Shown here: positions 20,875 through 32,650 of the stretch, piece by piece
Numbering within the stretch: the first letter of the stretch is position 1
Layout: each line of letters opens with the position of its first letter
DNA from: Rhizobiaceae bacterium
GTDB lineage: Bacteria; Pseudomonadota; Alphaproteobacteria; Rhizobiales; Rhizobiaceae
Direction: 5' to 3'
NCBI GenBank assembly: GCA_905339215.1
Contig: CAJPFN010000013.1
Span: 20,761 to 84,760, forward strand
DNA: 64,000 bases
Translations under genes and position numbers: made by a program
The notes under the pieces: generated by a model
The model's input: only the letters and a program-made list of their open reading frames with translations
Database searches by the model: none
What the model was told of the DNA's origin: nothing

Positions 20875-21885
20875 TCAACGCACGCCGTTGACGAAAGCCA
20901 TGTCGGCCGGGGTCAGTTCGACGTCGCGCAAGGCTCGCATGACCGGAAAGTTCTCCGTTTCGGTGGCGGTGACCGCAAGCTCCACCTCTACGTCGAAGCG
21001 CTCGCGGAAGGCATCGACGATCTCGTCGACGATGATCTCCGGCGCCGATGCGCCGGCCGACAGGCCGAGGATCCTGATGCCATCGATCTGATCCCACGGA
21101 ATGTCGGAGGCCCGCTGTACGAGAAACGACGCTTTCGCGCCGGCCCTCTCAGCAACCTCGACCAGGCGGCGCGAATTCGACGAGTTAGGCGCGCCGACGA
21201 CGAGGAAGAGGTCGGCGCCTGAGGCGGTCTCCTTGACCGCTTCCTGGCGGTTGGTCGTGGCGTAGCAGATCGATTCCGCAGCCGGCGCCTTGATCTCCGG
21301 GAAGCGCTCCTGAAGGACGCGGATCACGCCGGCAGTATCCTCGACCGACAGGGTGGTCTGTGTGACGAAGCCGAGCGCCGTCCCTTCAGTTGGGCGGAAC
21401 GCGCGCGCGTCGGTCTCGCTCTCGATCAGCGTGACGGCGCCTTCCGGCAACTGGCCCATGGTGCCGATGACCTCCGGATGACCGGCATGGCCGATGAGCA
21501 GCACGTGGCGGCCGAGGCGCTGGTGGCGCATGGCCTGTTTGTGAACCTTGGAAACGAGCGGGCACGTCGCGTCGAGATAGAAGAGATGACGCGCCTCGGC
21601 ATCGGCCGGCACCGACTTCGGTACGCCGTGGGCGGAAAAAACGACGGGCGCATCACGGTGTTCGGCTGGAATCTCGTCGAGTTCCTCGATGAACACGGCG
21701 CCGAGCTTCTGCAGCCCTTCGACGACATATCGGTTGTGGACGATCTCGTGGCGGACGTAGACCGGGGCCCCGTATTTTTTCAGAGCCAGCACGACGATCT
21801 GGATGGCGCGGTCGACGCCGGCGCAGAAACCGCGCGGCTGGCAGAGCCGGATCGTGAGGGGCGGTCGGGGGGCGAGGTCAGGCAT
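20875..21885 (-). CDS. ispH: 4-hydroxy-3-methylbut-2-enyl diphosphate reductase
   Basis: The last enzyme of the MEP pathway, producing IPP and DMAPP; it carries an iron-sulfur cluster. The product has 336 residues from ATG 21885. The cluster cysteines are in [27 protein letters not shown] and [11 protein letters not shown]. Other family motifs are [19 protein letters not shown] and VGAPNSSNS. dxs, the first enzyme of the pathway, is elsewhere in this window. It lies 49 nt downstream of the SURF1 gene on the same strand and is followed after 2 nt by thrB. The frame extends 40 codons upstream without family similarity. Confidence 0.96.
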   Translation of the reverse strand: MPDLAPRPPLTIRLCQPRGFCAGVDRAIQIVVLALKKYGAPVYVRHEIVHNRYVVEGLQKLGAVFIEELDEIPAEHRDAPVVFSAHGVPKSVPADAEARHLFYLDATCPLVSKVHKQAMRHQRLGRHVLLIGHAGHPEVIGTMGQLPEGAVTLIESETDARAFRPTEGTALGFVTQTTLSVEDTAGVIRVLQERFPEIKAPAAESICYATTNRQEAVKETASGADLFLVVGAPNSSNSRRLVEVAERAGAKASFLVQRASDIPWDQIDGIRILGLSAGASAPEIIVDEIVDAFRERFDVEVELAVTATETENFPVMRALRDVELTPADMAFVNGVR

Positions 21886-21934
21886 GGCATCCCGGAAGCA
21901 GACGGTCCGCAGATGCGGTCTGGCCCGGCTGCTG

Positions 21935-22690
21935 TCAAGGGCGCAAGCGGACACGCCCGCGGATGAAGAGGACAAGGATGACCACGAGCGCAGCGGCGAG
22001 CCCATACCATGTGACCGCGTACTGCAGGTGATTGTTGGGCATGTCTACCATCGTCACGCCGCCGACAGGCAGCCCGCCGGGGTTTGGAGCGGCGCCGGCG
22101 TCGACGAAGAAGGGGACGAGACGCGCCGGATCGATGCCGGCGCGGCCCGCCATCGCCGCGATTTCCTTCCAGTAGAAGACGTTCTTCGCCAGATCGTTGT
22201 CGGGAACGATCCACGACGGTTTTTCCGTCAGCGGATTGCGGGCGAGTCCGACAATCCCAACCTCGCCTTCAACCTGACCTTCCGGACGGGCTGACGAATC
22301 CTTGCGGTCGAAGGGAACAAAGCCGCGGTTGACGAGGATCAGCCGCCCATCGGCGAGTTCGAGCGGCGTGTAGACGAAATAGCCGGACGCACCCTTCCAC
22401 GTGGCGAGGAAGTGGCTCTCGTGGTCGTGGAGGAAGACACCGCGTAACGCGACGGGCCAGTAGTCGACGTCGCCGGTGTCGGCGTACAGGCGCTCGATCT
22501 CGGCAAGCGGCCCGGGCGCCAAGGCGATTCGCTGATCGATCGTGGCGATCAGCGCTTCCTTCCAGGCAAGCCGGTTCACCTGCCAGGTACCAAGCGCGAG
22601 AAGCACCGCCAGCGCGGCCAAACCAACGGCCATGACCAACCAGGGGAACCCCCGTAAGGACCTGCCGCCGCTGTCGTCGACCTCAGTCAT
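21935..22690 (-). CDS. SURF1-family cytochrome oxidase biogenesis protein
   Basis: A 251-residue inner-membrane protein with the SURF1 layout: an N-terminal membrane helix (about 13-35, [21 protein letters not shown]), a periplasmic domain with [35 protein letters not shown] and [19 protein letters not shown], and a C-terminal helix. SURF1 proteins deliver heme a to the oxidase subunit I. The ATGA overlap with the upstream DUF983 gene (22687-22690) indicates translational coupling. It is part of the extended cytochrome oxidase cluster. Confidence 0.93.
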   Translation of the reverse strand: MTEVDDSGGRSLRGFPWLVMAVGLAALAVLLALGTWQVNRLAWKEALIATIDQRIALAPGPLAEIERLYADTGDVDYWPVALRGVFLHDHESHFLATWKGASGYFVYTPLELADGRLILVNRGFVPFDRKDSSARPEGQVEGEVGIVGLARNPLTEKPSWIVPDNDLAKNVFYWKEIAAMAGRAGIDPARLVPFFVDAGAAPNPGGLPVGGVTMVDMPNNHLQYAVTWYGLAAALVVILVLFIRGRVRLRP

Positions 22691-23073
22691 TCCGGTCGGT
22701 CGATCCGGCCCTCGGCCGCCTTGTTACGGTATTGGAGCGTAATCAGAATGCCCTTGATCAGGCGGAGCGCCACAAGTGACGAGACCACCGTAAGCGGTAT
22801 CCAAAGGAGCATGTGGAGCCAGAGCGGCGGCCCGTAGGAGACCTCCAGCCACAGCGCCAGGCCGACCACCAGGAAGCCGATGAGAAGGATGACGAATACG
22901 GCCGGCCCGTCGCCCGCATCGGCGAAGGAATAGTCGAGGCCGCAATTGCCGCAGCGCTTGCCGACGGTGAGGAAACCGGAGAAAAGCCGCCCTTCGCCAC
23001 AACGGGGGCAGCGCCCTTTCAGGCCGGCGGCGACCGGTTCTACCGGCGGCCAGTGCGCGTGATCTTCGTTCAT
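22687..23073 (-). CDS. DUF983 family membrane protein
   Basis: A 128-residue protein from ATG 23073. An N-terminal zinc-ribbon-like part has two CxxC pairs (LKGRCPRCGEGRLF and KRCGNCGLDYSF). Two membrane helices follow (about 60-105: AVFVILLIGFLVVGLALWLE and WLHMLLWIPLTVVSSLVAL). DUF983 genes accompany cytochrome oxidase genes in alphaproteobacteria; the role is unassigned. It overlaps both neighbours by 4 nt (L,D-transpeptidase upstream, SURF1 downstream). Confidence 0.88.
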   Translation of the reverse strand: MNEDHAHWPPVEPVAAGLKGRCPRCGEGRLFSGFLTVGKRCGNCGLDYSFADAGDGPAVFVILLIGFLVVGLALWLEVSYGPPLWLHMLLWIPLTVVSSLVALRLIKGILITLQYRNKAAEGRIDRPE

Positions 23074-23567
23074 GGGACTATCTCTATCGGGGTTCCGTTG
23101 CGCACCATGGTCCATATCTCGGCCATGTCCTCGTCGGTAACGGCGATGCAGCCGTTCGTCCAGTCAAACCTCTGAAGGAGCCAACTCCACCAGCCGTATC
23201 CGTTGGGCTGGCCATGGACCATGATCATGCCGCCGGGATCGACGCCGACCGCCGCCGCAGCGGCGCGGTCCCGGGCATCAGGATAAGAGATATGGATGGA
23301 CCGGTAGAATCCGCTGGCCGGGTTTCGCCAGTCCAGCACGTAGCGTCCTTCCGGCGTCCGTTCATCGCCTTCGCGCCGCTTGTGCCCAACCGGGCTGCCG
23401 CCCAACGCGACGCTATAACTTCGGACCAGTAACCCGCCGGCGCGAAGCTCGAGAGTGCGCTCCGACTTGACGACACGCACGAGGTCGATGGGCGGCTGTT
23501 CGGACGCCTGGGAGGGCGGCGCGAGCAGTATGAGGAGGCCGACGGCGGCAACCGGAAGGGAGGCCAT
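23070..23567 (-). CDS. L,D-transpeptidase (YkuD domain), exported
   Basis: A 165-residue protein from ATG 23567 with signal peptide MASLPVAAVGLLILLAPPSQA. The YkuD domain shows GHKRREGDERTPEGRYVLD, MIMVHGQPNGYGWW and the nucleophile motif WTNGCIAVTDEDMAEIW. The Cys is in TNGC rather than SHGC, the variant seen in YafK/ErfK-like members. Such enzymes form 3-3 peptidoglycan crosslinks, attach outer-membrane proteins to peptidoglycan, or reverse that attachment. It overlaps DUF983 by 4 nt and lies 88 nt downstream of ctaE, so it is embedded in the cytochrome oxidase cluster, an unexpected place for a cell-wall enzyme. Confidence 0.9.
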   Translation of the reverse strand: MASLPVAAVGLLILLAPPSQASEQPPIDLVRVVKSERTLELRAGGLLVRSYSVALGGSPVGHKRREGDERTPEGRYVLDWRNPASGFYRSIHISYPDARDRAAAAAVGVDPGGMIMVHGQPNGYGWWSWLLQRFDWTNGCIAVTDEDMAEIWTMVRNGTPIEIVP

Positions 23568-23655
23568 GCGTGACCTATCGGCGACGATTGGGCCGAAAAT
23601 GCGAAGGGGCGGCGGTGTCGCCACCGCCGCCCCAATTCGAGGAAAAGGCCGGGCT

Positions 23656-24540
23656 TCAGTGGCCGTGGGCGATTGTCGCGCCGGCGGACGCCCAGACGTA
23701 GACGCAGGCAAAGAGGAACAGCCAGACCACGTCGACGAAGTGCCAGTACCAGGCCGCCGCCTCGAAGCCGAAATGCTGCTTCGGCGTGAAGTGGCCGGCC
23801 ATGGCGCGCAGCAGGCATACCAGCAGGAAGATCGTGCCGACCAGCACGTGGAAGCCATGGAAGCCCGTCGCCATGAAGAAGGTGGCACCGTAGATGGAAT
23901 CCTTGAAGCCGAATGGAGCGTGAATGTACTCGTAGGCCTGGACACAGGAGAACAGGACACCCAGCGCGACGGTCAGCGTGAGGCCCCAGATCAGACCCTT
24001 GCGATCGTCGTGCAGCAGCGCATGGTGCGCCCAAGTCACCGTCGTGCCCGAGAGCAGAAGGATGATCGTGTTGTAGAGCGGAAGGTGGAAGGGGTCGAGA
24101 ACCTCGATGCCCTTCGGCGGCCAGACGCCGCCGGTGAACTGCTCGCGAGCGACCTGCGCCGCCTCGTTGGGGAACAGGCTGGCGTCGAAGAAGGCCCAGA
24201 ACCAGGCGACGAAGAACATCACCTCGGAGGCGATGAACATGATCATGCCGTAGCGCAGGTGCAACGAGACGACGCGGGTGTGGTGCCCTTCGTGGGCCTC
24301 CTTGATCGTGTCCGACCACCACGAGAACATGGTGTAGAGGACGACCAGCAGGCCGACGAAGAATATCCAGGGCGTGGCAATGTTCAGCCCGAACAGGTGG
24401 AACTCGTTGCCCTTGAGGTACTGCATCCAGGCAACGCCGCCAAGCGCCATGATGAGCGCGCCGACAGACCCAAGGAAGGGCCACGGACTAGGGTCGATGA
24501 TGTGGTAGTCGTGCTGTGGTTTGGCGTGGGCGTCGGCCAT
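23656..24540 (-). CDS. ctaE: Cytochrome c oxidase subunit III
   Basis: A 294-residue aa3-oxidase subunit III from ATG 24540, with GGGGGAT just upstream. It has seven predicted membrane helices. Conserved segments include [92 protein letters not shown] and [12 protein letters not shown]. It supports proton uptake and stability of the terminal oxidase. It is preceded by ctaG with one base between (start 24540, ctaG stop 24542). Confidence 0.96.
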   Translation of the reverse strand: MADAHAKPQHDYHIIDPSPWPFLGSVGALIMALGGVAWMQYLKGNEFHLFGLNIATPWIFFVGLLVVLYTMFSWWSDTIKEAHEGHHTRVVSLHLRYGMIMFIASEVMFFVAWFWAFFDASLFPNEAAQVAREQFTGGVWPPKGIEVLDPFHLPLYNTIILLLSGTTVTWAHHALLHDDRKGLIWGLTLTVALGVLFSCVQAYEYIHAPFGFKDSIYGATFFMATGFHGFHVLVGTIFLLVCLLRAMAGHFTPKQHFGFEAAAWYWHFVDVVWLFLFACVYVWASAGATIAHGH

Positions 24541-24541
24541 T

Positions 24542-25186
24542 TTATCCCCCGAGTTTCCCGTCGGTATCCGTGGCGGTGTCGTTGTCCTCCCCCCGGGGCG
24601 CCGATGCAACCGGCCTGGCGCTTTCGATGGGGAAGAAGGTGTAGGAAAGCGTGATGGTCTTGATATCCTTCAGCTCCGGCACGTCGACAATGTCGGGATC
24701 GACATAGAAGACGACCGGCATGTCAAGCGACTCGCCGGGCGCGAGTGTCGTGTCGGTGAAGCAGAAGCACTCGACCTTGTTGAAGTAGGCACCGGCCATC
24801 TCCGGCGTTACGTTGAAGGTGGCGCGCCCGTAGGTCGGCACGTTGAACGGGTTGACGGCCCGATAAGTGGCCTGCAGCGTCTCACCAATGCGCCCCGTGA
24901 TCTCGCGCGCGGCCGGCTGGAACTCCCAAGGCAGGCCGCCCGCCGTGTTGGCGTCGAAGCGGACGGTAATCGTGCGGTCGAGCACGCGGTCGGCATAGGT
25001 TTCGGTTCGTTGCGTCGTGCCGCCGTAGCCGGTCACCTGGCAGAACAGCTTGTAAAGAGGAACAGAGGCATAGGCCATCCCGACCATGCCGGCGAAGAAC
25101 GCGACGCAGGCCCCGGCGATCAGCAAATTGGACCGCTGCTTGAAAGGCACCGACTGGGCCCTCGTTTCTCCGTGAGCCATCATCAC
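24542..25186 (-). CDS. ctaG: Cytochrome c oxidase assembly protein CtaG/Cox11
   Basis: A 214-residue copper chaperone that builds CuB in subunit I. One N-terminal membrane helix (about 20-42) is followed by a periplasmic beta domain. The CFCF copper motif is in [17 protein letters not shown], and [12 protein letters not shown] is typical of Cox11. The start lies among three consecutive ATGs (25186, 25183, 25180); the upstream small gene ends at 25183, giving an ATGA-type overlap. Confidence 0.95.
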   Translation of the reverse strand: MMMAHGETRAQSVPFKQRSNLLIAGACVAFFAGMVGMAYASVPLYKLFCQVTGYGGTTQRTETYADRVLDRTITVRFDANTAGGLPWEFQPAAREITGRIGETLQATYRAVNPFNVPTYGRATFNVTPEMAGAYFNKVECFCFTDTTLAPGESLDMPVVFYVDPDIVDVPELKDIKTITLSYTFFPIESARPVASAPRGEDNDTATDTDGKLGG

Positions 25187-25326
25187 ATCGCCCTGTTCAG
25201 GATCGCCGGGCCGAACTTGGCGATCGTAGCGACATAGAAGACGATGACGAGCACGCCGAGCGCTATGCCGATAGCGAGCGAACGGCTGCGCCGCGCCTTC
25301 CTCTGGGCTTCGGTGAGCGTCACCAT
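25183..25326 (-). CDS. Small membrane protein of the cytochrome oxidase operon (CoxF-like)
   Basis: A 47-residue protein, basic at the N-terminus ([11 protein letters not shown]), with a single membrane helix ([20 protein letters not shown]) and a short tail [10 protein letters not shown]. Small proteins of this form lie between ctaB and ctaG in many rhizobial cox operons. The start at ATG 25326 is chosen because a strong GGAGGAG (25336-25342) sits 9 nt upstream. A GTG one base after the ctaB stop is in frame but lacks its own Shine-Dalgarno. Confidence 0.8.
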   Translation of the reverse strand: MVTLTEAQRKARRSRSLAIGIALGVLVIVFYVATIAKFGPAILNRAM

Positions 25327-25348
25327 GTCCTTGCGCTCCTCCGCCACG

Positions 25349-26293
25349 TCAGATGCCCGCGAGCCCGGCCGCGCGCTCATAGACCGCATCGCCGAGATAG
25401 GCGGCAAAGATCGCAAACAGGTAGAGCAGCGAATAGCCGAACAGCGCTTTGGCGGGGCGCATGGCGCGGTCGGCGTCAGTCATGGCGAACACCGTCCACG
25501 CGTAGTAGACGAAGCCCACCCCGAGCAGGATCGACGTGATCCCGTAGAAGACGGTCGTGTAGCCGAGCCCCCACGGAAGCACGGCGACCGGAGCGACGAC
25601 CACGGTATAGGCGAAGATTTGGCGGCGCGTCGACGCCGCCCCGGCGACGTTGGGCATCATCGGGATGCCGGCGCGCGCATAGTCCTCGCATTTGAACAGC
25701 GCGAGCGCCCAGAAATGCGGCGGCGTCCACAGGAAGATAACCAGGAAGAGAATGACGCTTTCGAAGCTGACCGAGCCCGTCGCGGCGGCCCAACCGATCA
25801 TCGGCGGGAAGGCGCCGGCCGCACCGCCGATGACTATGTTTTGCGGCGTCGAGCGCTTCAGCCACATCGTGTAGACTACGGCGTAGAAGAAGATGGTGAA
25901 GGCAAGCAGCGACGCGGCGAGCCAGTTGACCAGCACGCCGAGCGTCATTACCGAAAGGCCCGAAAGGACGACGCCGAAGATCAGCGCCTCGCCGGGCAGG
26001 ACCCTGCCGCTTGGAACCGGGCGTGACGCAGTGCGCGTCATCACGGCGTCGATGTCGGCGTCATACCACATGTTGAGCGCACCCGACGCACCGGCGCCGA
26101 CCGCGATCGAGAGGATCGCGATCACGGCGATGAGGGGATTGGGCGCGACGGGCGCCGCGAGAAACCCGACAAAGGCGGTGAAGACGACGAGCGACATGAC
26201 GCGCGGCTTGAGCAGCGAGACGAAATCGCCGGCCGTCGCTTCCGATATGCGGAAGCGGTCCTCGTCGTATCTGCCGTTCTCGACAAGTGCCAT
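25349..26293 (-). CDS. ctaB: Heme o synthase (protoheme IX farnesyltransferase)
   Basis: A 314-residue UbiA-fold prenyltransferase that adds a farnesyl group to heme b on the way to heme a. About nine helices are predicted. The Asp-rich motif is [23 protein letters not shown] and the second is [27 protein letters not shown] 26293 ([17 protein letters not shown]) is the family-typical start; a codon further upstream in frame is less likely. It lies between ctaD and the small gene in the cox operon. Confidence 0.95.
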   Translation of the reverse strand: MALVENGRYDEDRFRISEATAGDFVSLLKPRVMSLVVFTAFVGFLAAPVAPNPLIAVIAILSIAVGAGASGALNMWYDADIDAVMTRTASRPVPSGRVLPGEALIFGVVLSGLSVMTLGVLVNWLAASLLAFTIFFYAVVYTMWLKRSTPQNIVIGGAAGAFPPMIGWAAATGSVSFESVILFLVIFLWTPPHFWALALFKCEDYARAGIPMMPNVAGAASTRRQIFAYTVVVAPVAVLPWGLGYTTVFYGITSILLGVGFVYYAWTVFAMTDADRAMRPAKALFGYSLLYLFAIFAAYLGDAVYERAAGLAGI

Positions 26294-26365
26294 CAGTACC
26301 CAGTCCAACTAATTCGGGCAGAACCGCCGGGATGGCCGGCGGTTCCGCTTTCTTCGAGTGCGGCG

Positions 26366-28917
<2,552 letters not shown>

Positions 28918-28935
28918 TTCCCTCATGTCTCCCAT

Positions 28936-29304
28936 CCTGCCAGGTTCGCGCCACCCGGCCGTCGCGGAACGTTACGGGACTGGAATCCCGCCGATCTTTC
29001 CGCGTTCAAACCATACTCTCTTTCCGACCGCAAGAAAGGAGGGCGACATTCCGTGCGGCATTTTTGCGCGCGACGACTGGTCCGAACCAGAGTTCCGCCA
29101 ACCAGGCGGAAACAGGTCGTAAAACGGCATCCGGACCCTGGCGCGGGAATGCCGGGCATTCGCGTGGTGTCGCAATTCGGGCGGAATCTTGCGTTGATAA
29201 GGTCGGTCGGCGGATGCCGGAGGGGACAGCATTGCGTCGGCGGCTTGTCCTTTACATGGATGTGTCGGCCACTAGAGTGCCGTGATTCGCAACGGAGCCG
29301 CGAT
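28936..29304. other. Divergent intergenic region ctaC/ialB with three perfect hairpins
   Basis: This gene-free stretch should hold the promoters of the cox operon (minus) and ialB (plus). I cannot assign -35/-10 boxes with confidence. It contains three perfect small inverted repeats: CTGGT-CCGA-ACCAG (29077-29090), TCCGCC-AACCA-GGCGGA (29094-29110) and GAATGC-CGG-GCATTC (29147-29161). The first two are only 3 nt apart. They may be operators or 5' leader structure. Open frames on both strands here look like chance high-GC frames. Confidence 0.45.
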
Positions 29305-29814
29305 ATGCAGGGATTATTGAAGCCGCTGGGGTGGATCGTCGTCGCATTCGTCTCGGCGTTCTCCTTTCCGGCTGCCGCCCAACAGACCGGCACGGTAAAA
29401 TCGACGCACGGCGCCTGGTCGATTATTTGCGACACGCCGGCCGGAGCCTCCGCGGAGCAATGCGCGATGATGCAGAACGTCGTCGCCGAGGACCGCACGG
29501 AGATCGGCCTTTCGGTCGTCGTACTGCGTACCGCCGACAACAAGGCCGAGATCCTGCGCGTGCTCGCGCCGCTCGGCGTTCTCCTTCCCAACGGGCTCGG
29601 CCTCAACGTCGACGGCAAGGATATCGGGCGCGCCTATTTCGTCCGCTGCTTCCAGGATGGCTGCTACGCCGAGGTAATCCTGGAGAAGCCGCTGCTGGAT
29701 ACTCTGAAGGCCGGTGTTTCAGCGACCTTCATCGTCTTCCAGACTCCGGAGGAGGGCATCGGCATTCCCGTCGACCTGAAGGGTTTTGCCGAAGGATTTG
29801 CGGCACTTCCCTGA
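29305..29814 (+). CDS. Invasion-associated locus B (IalB) family secreted protein
   Basis: A 169-residue protein with GGAG 8 nt before ATG 29305. The signal peptide is GLLKPLGWIVVAFVSAFSFPAAA. The mature part carries the IalB pattern: HGAWSIICDTPAGASAEQCAMMQ, FVRCFQDGCYAEVIL (two Cys pairs) and IPVDLKGFAEGFAAL at the C-terminus. IalB was named in Bartonella for its link to erythrocyte invasion, but homologues are widespread in free-living rhizobia, where the role is unclear. It is followed by the YbjN-like gene. Confidence 0.9.
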   Translation: MQGLLKPLGWIVVAFVSAFSFPAAAQQTGTVKSTHGAWSIICDTPAGASAEQCAMMQNVVAEDRTEIGLSVVVLRTADNKAEILRVLAPLGVLLPNGLGLNVDGKDIGRAYFVRCFQDGCYAEVILEKPLLDTLKAGVSATFIVFQTPEEGIGIPVDLKGFAEGFAALP

Positions 29815-29885
29815 CTTCCCCGCCCTTGCGGAATCCCGGATTTCGGCGCAATCTTCGAAGGCTGCCGTTGGGGGATATTCCGGCC

Positions 29886-30344
29886 ATGCGTCTGACGCCC
29901 GTCCTGTTCTGCGCCTTGGGAATGACGGCGCTTTCCTCTCATTCCGTCCTTGCCGAAGACATTCTCACGCATCCGGAACCGGAGTTGATCCTGGAGATCG
30001 CCAAGGGCTTCGGATCAGCCTCATTGGATAAGGACGGCAGCGGCGACCCGATGGTCGCCGGTCGCATGCAGGGTATGAAATACGTCATCTATTTCTATGG
30101 CTGCAAAGAGGGCAAGAACTGCCGCTCGATCCAGTTCTCGAGCGGCTATACCGACGACTTCTCGGCAGAACGCGCCAACGAGTGGAACCTCAAGTTCCGT
30201 TGGATCCGCGCCTATTCGAAGGAAGGCTCCAACTTCAAGATGGACGTCGACTTCGCCGGCGGCATCACGAAGGCCAATGTCGAAGCCCAGTTCGCCACAT
30301 GGGAATCGTTCATCAGCGAAATCAAGGACTTCGTGTCCGAGTAG
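29886..30344 (+). CDS. YbjN-domain secreted protein
   Basis: A 152-residue protein from ATG 29886 with signal peptide MRLTPVLFCALGMTALSSHSVLA. The mature part resembles the YbjN (sensory transduction regulator-like) fold: GDPMVAGRMQGMKYVIYFYGCKEGKNCRSIQFSSGY, then WNLKFRWIRAYSKEGSNFKMDVDFAGGI. The Cys pair GCKEGKNC is conserved in the alphaproteobacterial secreted subgroup as I recall it. No function is established. It lies in tandem between ialB and tldD, 71 nt after ialB. Confidence 0.75.
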   Translation: MRLTPVLFCALGMTALSSHSVLAEDILTHPEPELILEIAKGFGSASLDKDGSGDPMVAGRMQGMKYVIYFYGCKEGKNCRSIQFSSGYTDDFSAERANEWNLKFRWIRAYSKEGSNFKMDVDFAGGITKANVEAQFATWESFISEIKDFVSE

Positions 30345-30489
30345 CACGCCTGCCGTACATCCGCCGATACGTCGCGTTTCGGACGCCCCAGCGCCGCCCC
30401 TCGGATGCACTTGCTGCGGCTCTCGGCGACGGTGCAGTTGCGCCCGAAGGGCCAAGATCCTAGATGACGGCGGAAACGGGAACCGCGCC

Positions 30490-31899
30490 ATGGACATGAT
30501 CAACGCGTTCGACATCGATCGGGCGACGATAGAGAAGATTGTTGCCGAAGTGCTCGACGGCGCCGACGACGGCGAACTCTACCTGGAACACAGCGAGGCA
30601 GAATCGCTGATGTTCGACAACGGCCGGCTGAAGACCGCAAACTACAACACCGACCGCGGCTTCGGCCTGCGCGCCGTCGCCGGCGAGGCGACCGGCTACG
30701 CGCATTCTAGCGAGGTGTCGCGGAACGCGTTGCGGCGCGCCGCCAACGCCGTCGCCGCGGTGAAGAGCGGCCATTCCGGCACGATGTCTGCGGCGCCGGC
30801 GCGTACCAACCGCCATCTCTACGGCGAGGCGAACCCGATCCCCTCACCTGCCTTCGCCGAAAAGGCGAAGCTGCTCCAGGAAATCGATGCATTCCTGCGC
30901 AACAAGGAACCGCGCGTGCGTCAGGTGACGGCATCGATCGCCTCCTCCTGGCACCACGTCGAGATCCTGCGTGCCGACGGGCACCGGGTCCGCGATGTGC
31001 GGCCTCTTGTGCGGGTCAACGTCTCCGTCGTCGTCGGCGAGGGCGACCGTCAGGAGACCGGCTCCTACGGAATGGGCGGACGCAAGGGCTTTGGCGAGTT
31101 CCTCGCCGAGGACCGCTGGCAGTTCGCCGCGGACGAAGCGCTGCGCCAAGCGCTGGTCAACCTACGCGCAGTGCCCGCGCCGGCCGGCACCTTCGACATC
31201 GTCCTGTCCAGCGGCTGGCCGGGCGTGATGCTGCACGAGGCCGTCGGCCACGGCCTCGAAGGCGACTTCAACCGCAAGAAGACGTCCGCCTTCGCCGGGC
31301 TGATAGGCCAGCAGGTCGCCGCCAAGGGCGTTACCGTGGTCGACGACGGCACGATCCACGAGCGGCGAGGTTCGCTGACGGTCGATGACGAGGGTACACC
31401 GACGGCGCGAAACGTGCTCATCGAGGACGGCAGACTGGTCGGCTACATGCAGGACCGGCTGAACGCGCGCCTGATGGGCGTCGCGGCCACCGGCAACGGC
31501 CGTCGCGAGTCCTACGCCCACCAACCGATGCCGCGCATGACCAACACCTTCATGACCGCCGGCGACATGGAGCCAGACGAGATCATCGCCTCGGTGAAGA
31601 ACGGCATCTATGCCGTCTCGTTCGGCGGCGGCCAGGTGGACATCACGTCGGGCAAGTTCGTGTTCGGCTGCACCGAGGCCTACATGATCGAGGACGGCAA
31701 GGTGACCCAGCCGATCAAGGGCGCGATGCTGATCGGCAACGGACCGGACGCCATGCACCGTGTGACCATGGTCGGCAACGACATGAAGCTCGATCCCGGC
31801 ATCGGCATGTGCGGCAAGGCCGGCCAGGGCGTGCCGGTCGGCGTTGGCCAGCCGCATCTGCGAATGAACCAGATGACGGTCGGCGGGACGCGGGTGTAA
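30490..31899 (+). CDS. tldD: Metalloprotease TldD
   Basis: A 469-residue zinc metalloprotease subunit, normal TldD length. The zinc motif HEAVGHGLEGDF (HExxxH) is intact, with VDDEGTPTARNVLIEDGRLVGYM and SFGGGQVDITSGKFVFGCTEAY downstream. TldD pairs with PmbA/TldE (not in this window) to degrade unfolded peptides and mature some RiPPs. ATG 30490 (MDMINAFDIDRATIEKIV) fits the family start. The sirtuin reading frame that follows is in the same frame, separated only by the TAA at 31897-31899 and about 11 codons. Confidence 0.95.
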   Translation: MDMINAFDIDRATIEKIVAEVLDGADDGELYLEHSEAESLMFDNGRLKTANYNTDRGFGLRAVAGEATGYAHSSEVSRNALRRAANAVAAVKSGHSGTMSAAPARTNRHLYGEANPIPSPAFAEKAKLLQEIDAFLRNKEPRVRQVTASIASSWHHVEILRADGHRVRDVRPLVRVNVSVVVGEGDRQETGSYGMGGRKGFGEFLAEDRWQFAADEALRQALVNLRAVPAPAGTFDIVLSSGWPGVMLHEAVGHGLEGDFNRKKTSAFAGLIGQQVAAKGVTVVDDGTIHERRGSLTVDDEGTPTARNVLIEDGRLVGYMQDRLNARLMGVAATGNGRRESYAHQPMPRMTNTFMTAGDMEPDEIIASVKNGIYAVSFGGGQVDITSGKFVFGCTEAYMIEDGKVTQPIKGAMLIGNGPDAMHRVTMVGNDMKLDPGIGMCGKAGQGVPVGVGQPHLRMNQMTVGGTRV

Positions 31900-31932
31900 G
31901 TTTCGAACCCGCAGACACGATCGAGGCGCATC

Positions 31933-32646
31933 CTGCAGTCCCCCTCATCCCTCTTCATCCTCACCGGCGCCGGCATCTCGGCCGAATCGGGCATGGAGAC
32001 CTTCCGCGACCGGCGCGGCATCTGGTCGAGGGTCGACCACAACGAGGTCGCCACGCCGCAGGGCTTCGCGCGCAATCCGGCCAAGGTCTACGATTTCTAC
32101 AACGAGCGACGGCGCAACTTGCGCGACGTCTATCCAAACGAGGCGCATCACGCGCTGGCCCGGCTGGAAGCCGGCTTCAAGGGTCGCTTCCTGCTGGTCA
32201 CGCAGAACGTCGACGACCTCCACGAGTCCGCCGGGTCGCGCAAGCTCGTGCACATGCACGGCGAACTTCGCTCGGCACTCTGCCAGGGCTGCGGCAAACG
32301 CTGCCGCTGGGGCGGCGACATGGACATCGACTCCGAGTGCCCGCATTGCGGCCTGCGCGGCCGGATGCGGCCCGACATCGTCTGGTTCGGCGAGTTCCCC
32401 TACCACATGGACGAGATCCACGCCGCCCTGGCCACCGCCGACCTGTTCGTCGCCATCGGCACGTCGGGAAGCGTCTATCCGGCCGCGGCCTTCGTCAAGG
32501 AAGCGCGGATGAACGGCGCACGCACGCTTGAGCTCAACCTCGAACCGTCCGACCTGATCGGCGACTTCGACGACGCCGTCCACGGCAAGGCGAGCGAGAT
32601 CGTGCCGGCCTTCGTAGACCGGCTGCTCGCCGGAGCGCCGATCTGA
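31933..32646 (+). CDS. cobB: NAD-dependent protein deacylase, class III sirtuin, probable CTG start
   Basis: A 237-residue Sir2 enzyme removing acyl groups from lysines with NAD. The NAD motif FILTGAGISAESG (about 8-20) is present, with TQNVDDLHESAGS, catalytic His in LVHMHGEL (about 109), zinc cysteines CQGC and CPHC, and SGSVYPAA. FYNERR (Y56, R59) is the class III pair that favours succinyl/malonyl-lysine. No ATG, GTG or TTG precedes the essential GAGIS motif after the tldD stop; ATG 31993 would delete it. CTG 31933 has GAGG 6 nt upstream and is taken as start. Readthrough from tldD is an alternative. Confidence 0.85.
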   Translation: MQSPSSLFILTGAGISAESGMETFRDRRGIWSRVDHNEVATPQGFARNPAKVYDFYNERRRNLRDVYPNEAHHALARLEAGFKGRFLLVTQNVDDLHESAGSRKLVHMHGELRSALCQGCGKRCRWGGDMDIDSECPHCGLRGRMRPDIVWFGEFPYHMDEIHAALATADLFVAIGTSGSVYPAAAFVKEARMNGARTLELNLEPSDLIGDFDDAVHGKASEIVPAFVDRLLAGAPI

Positions 32647-32650
32647 CGGC

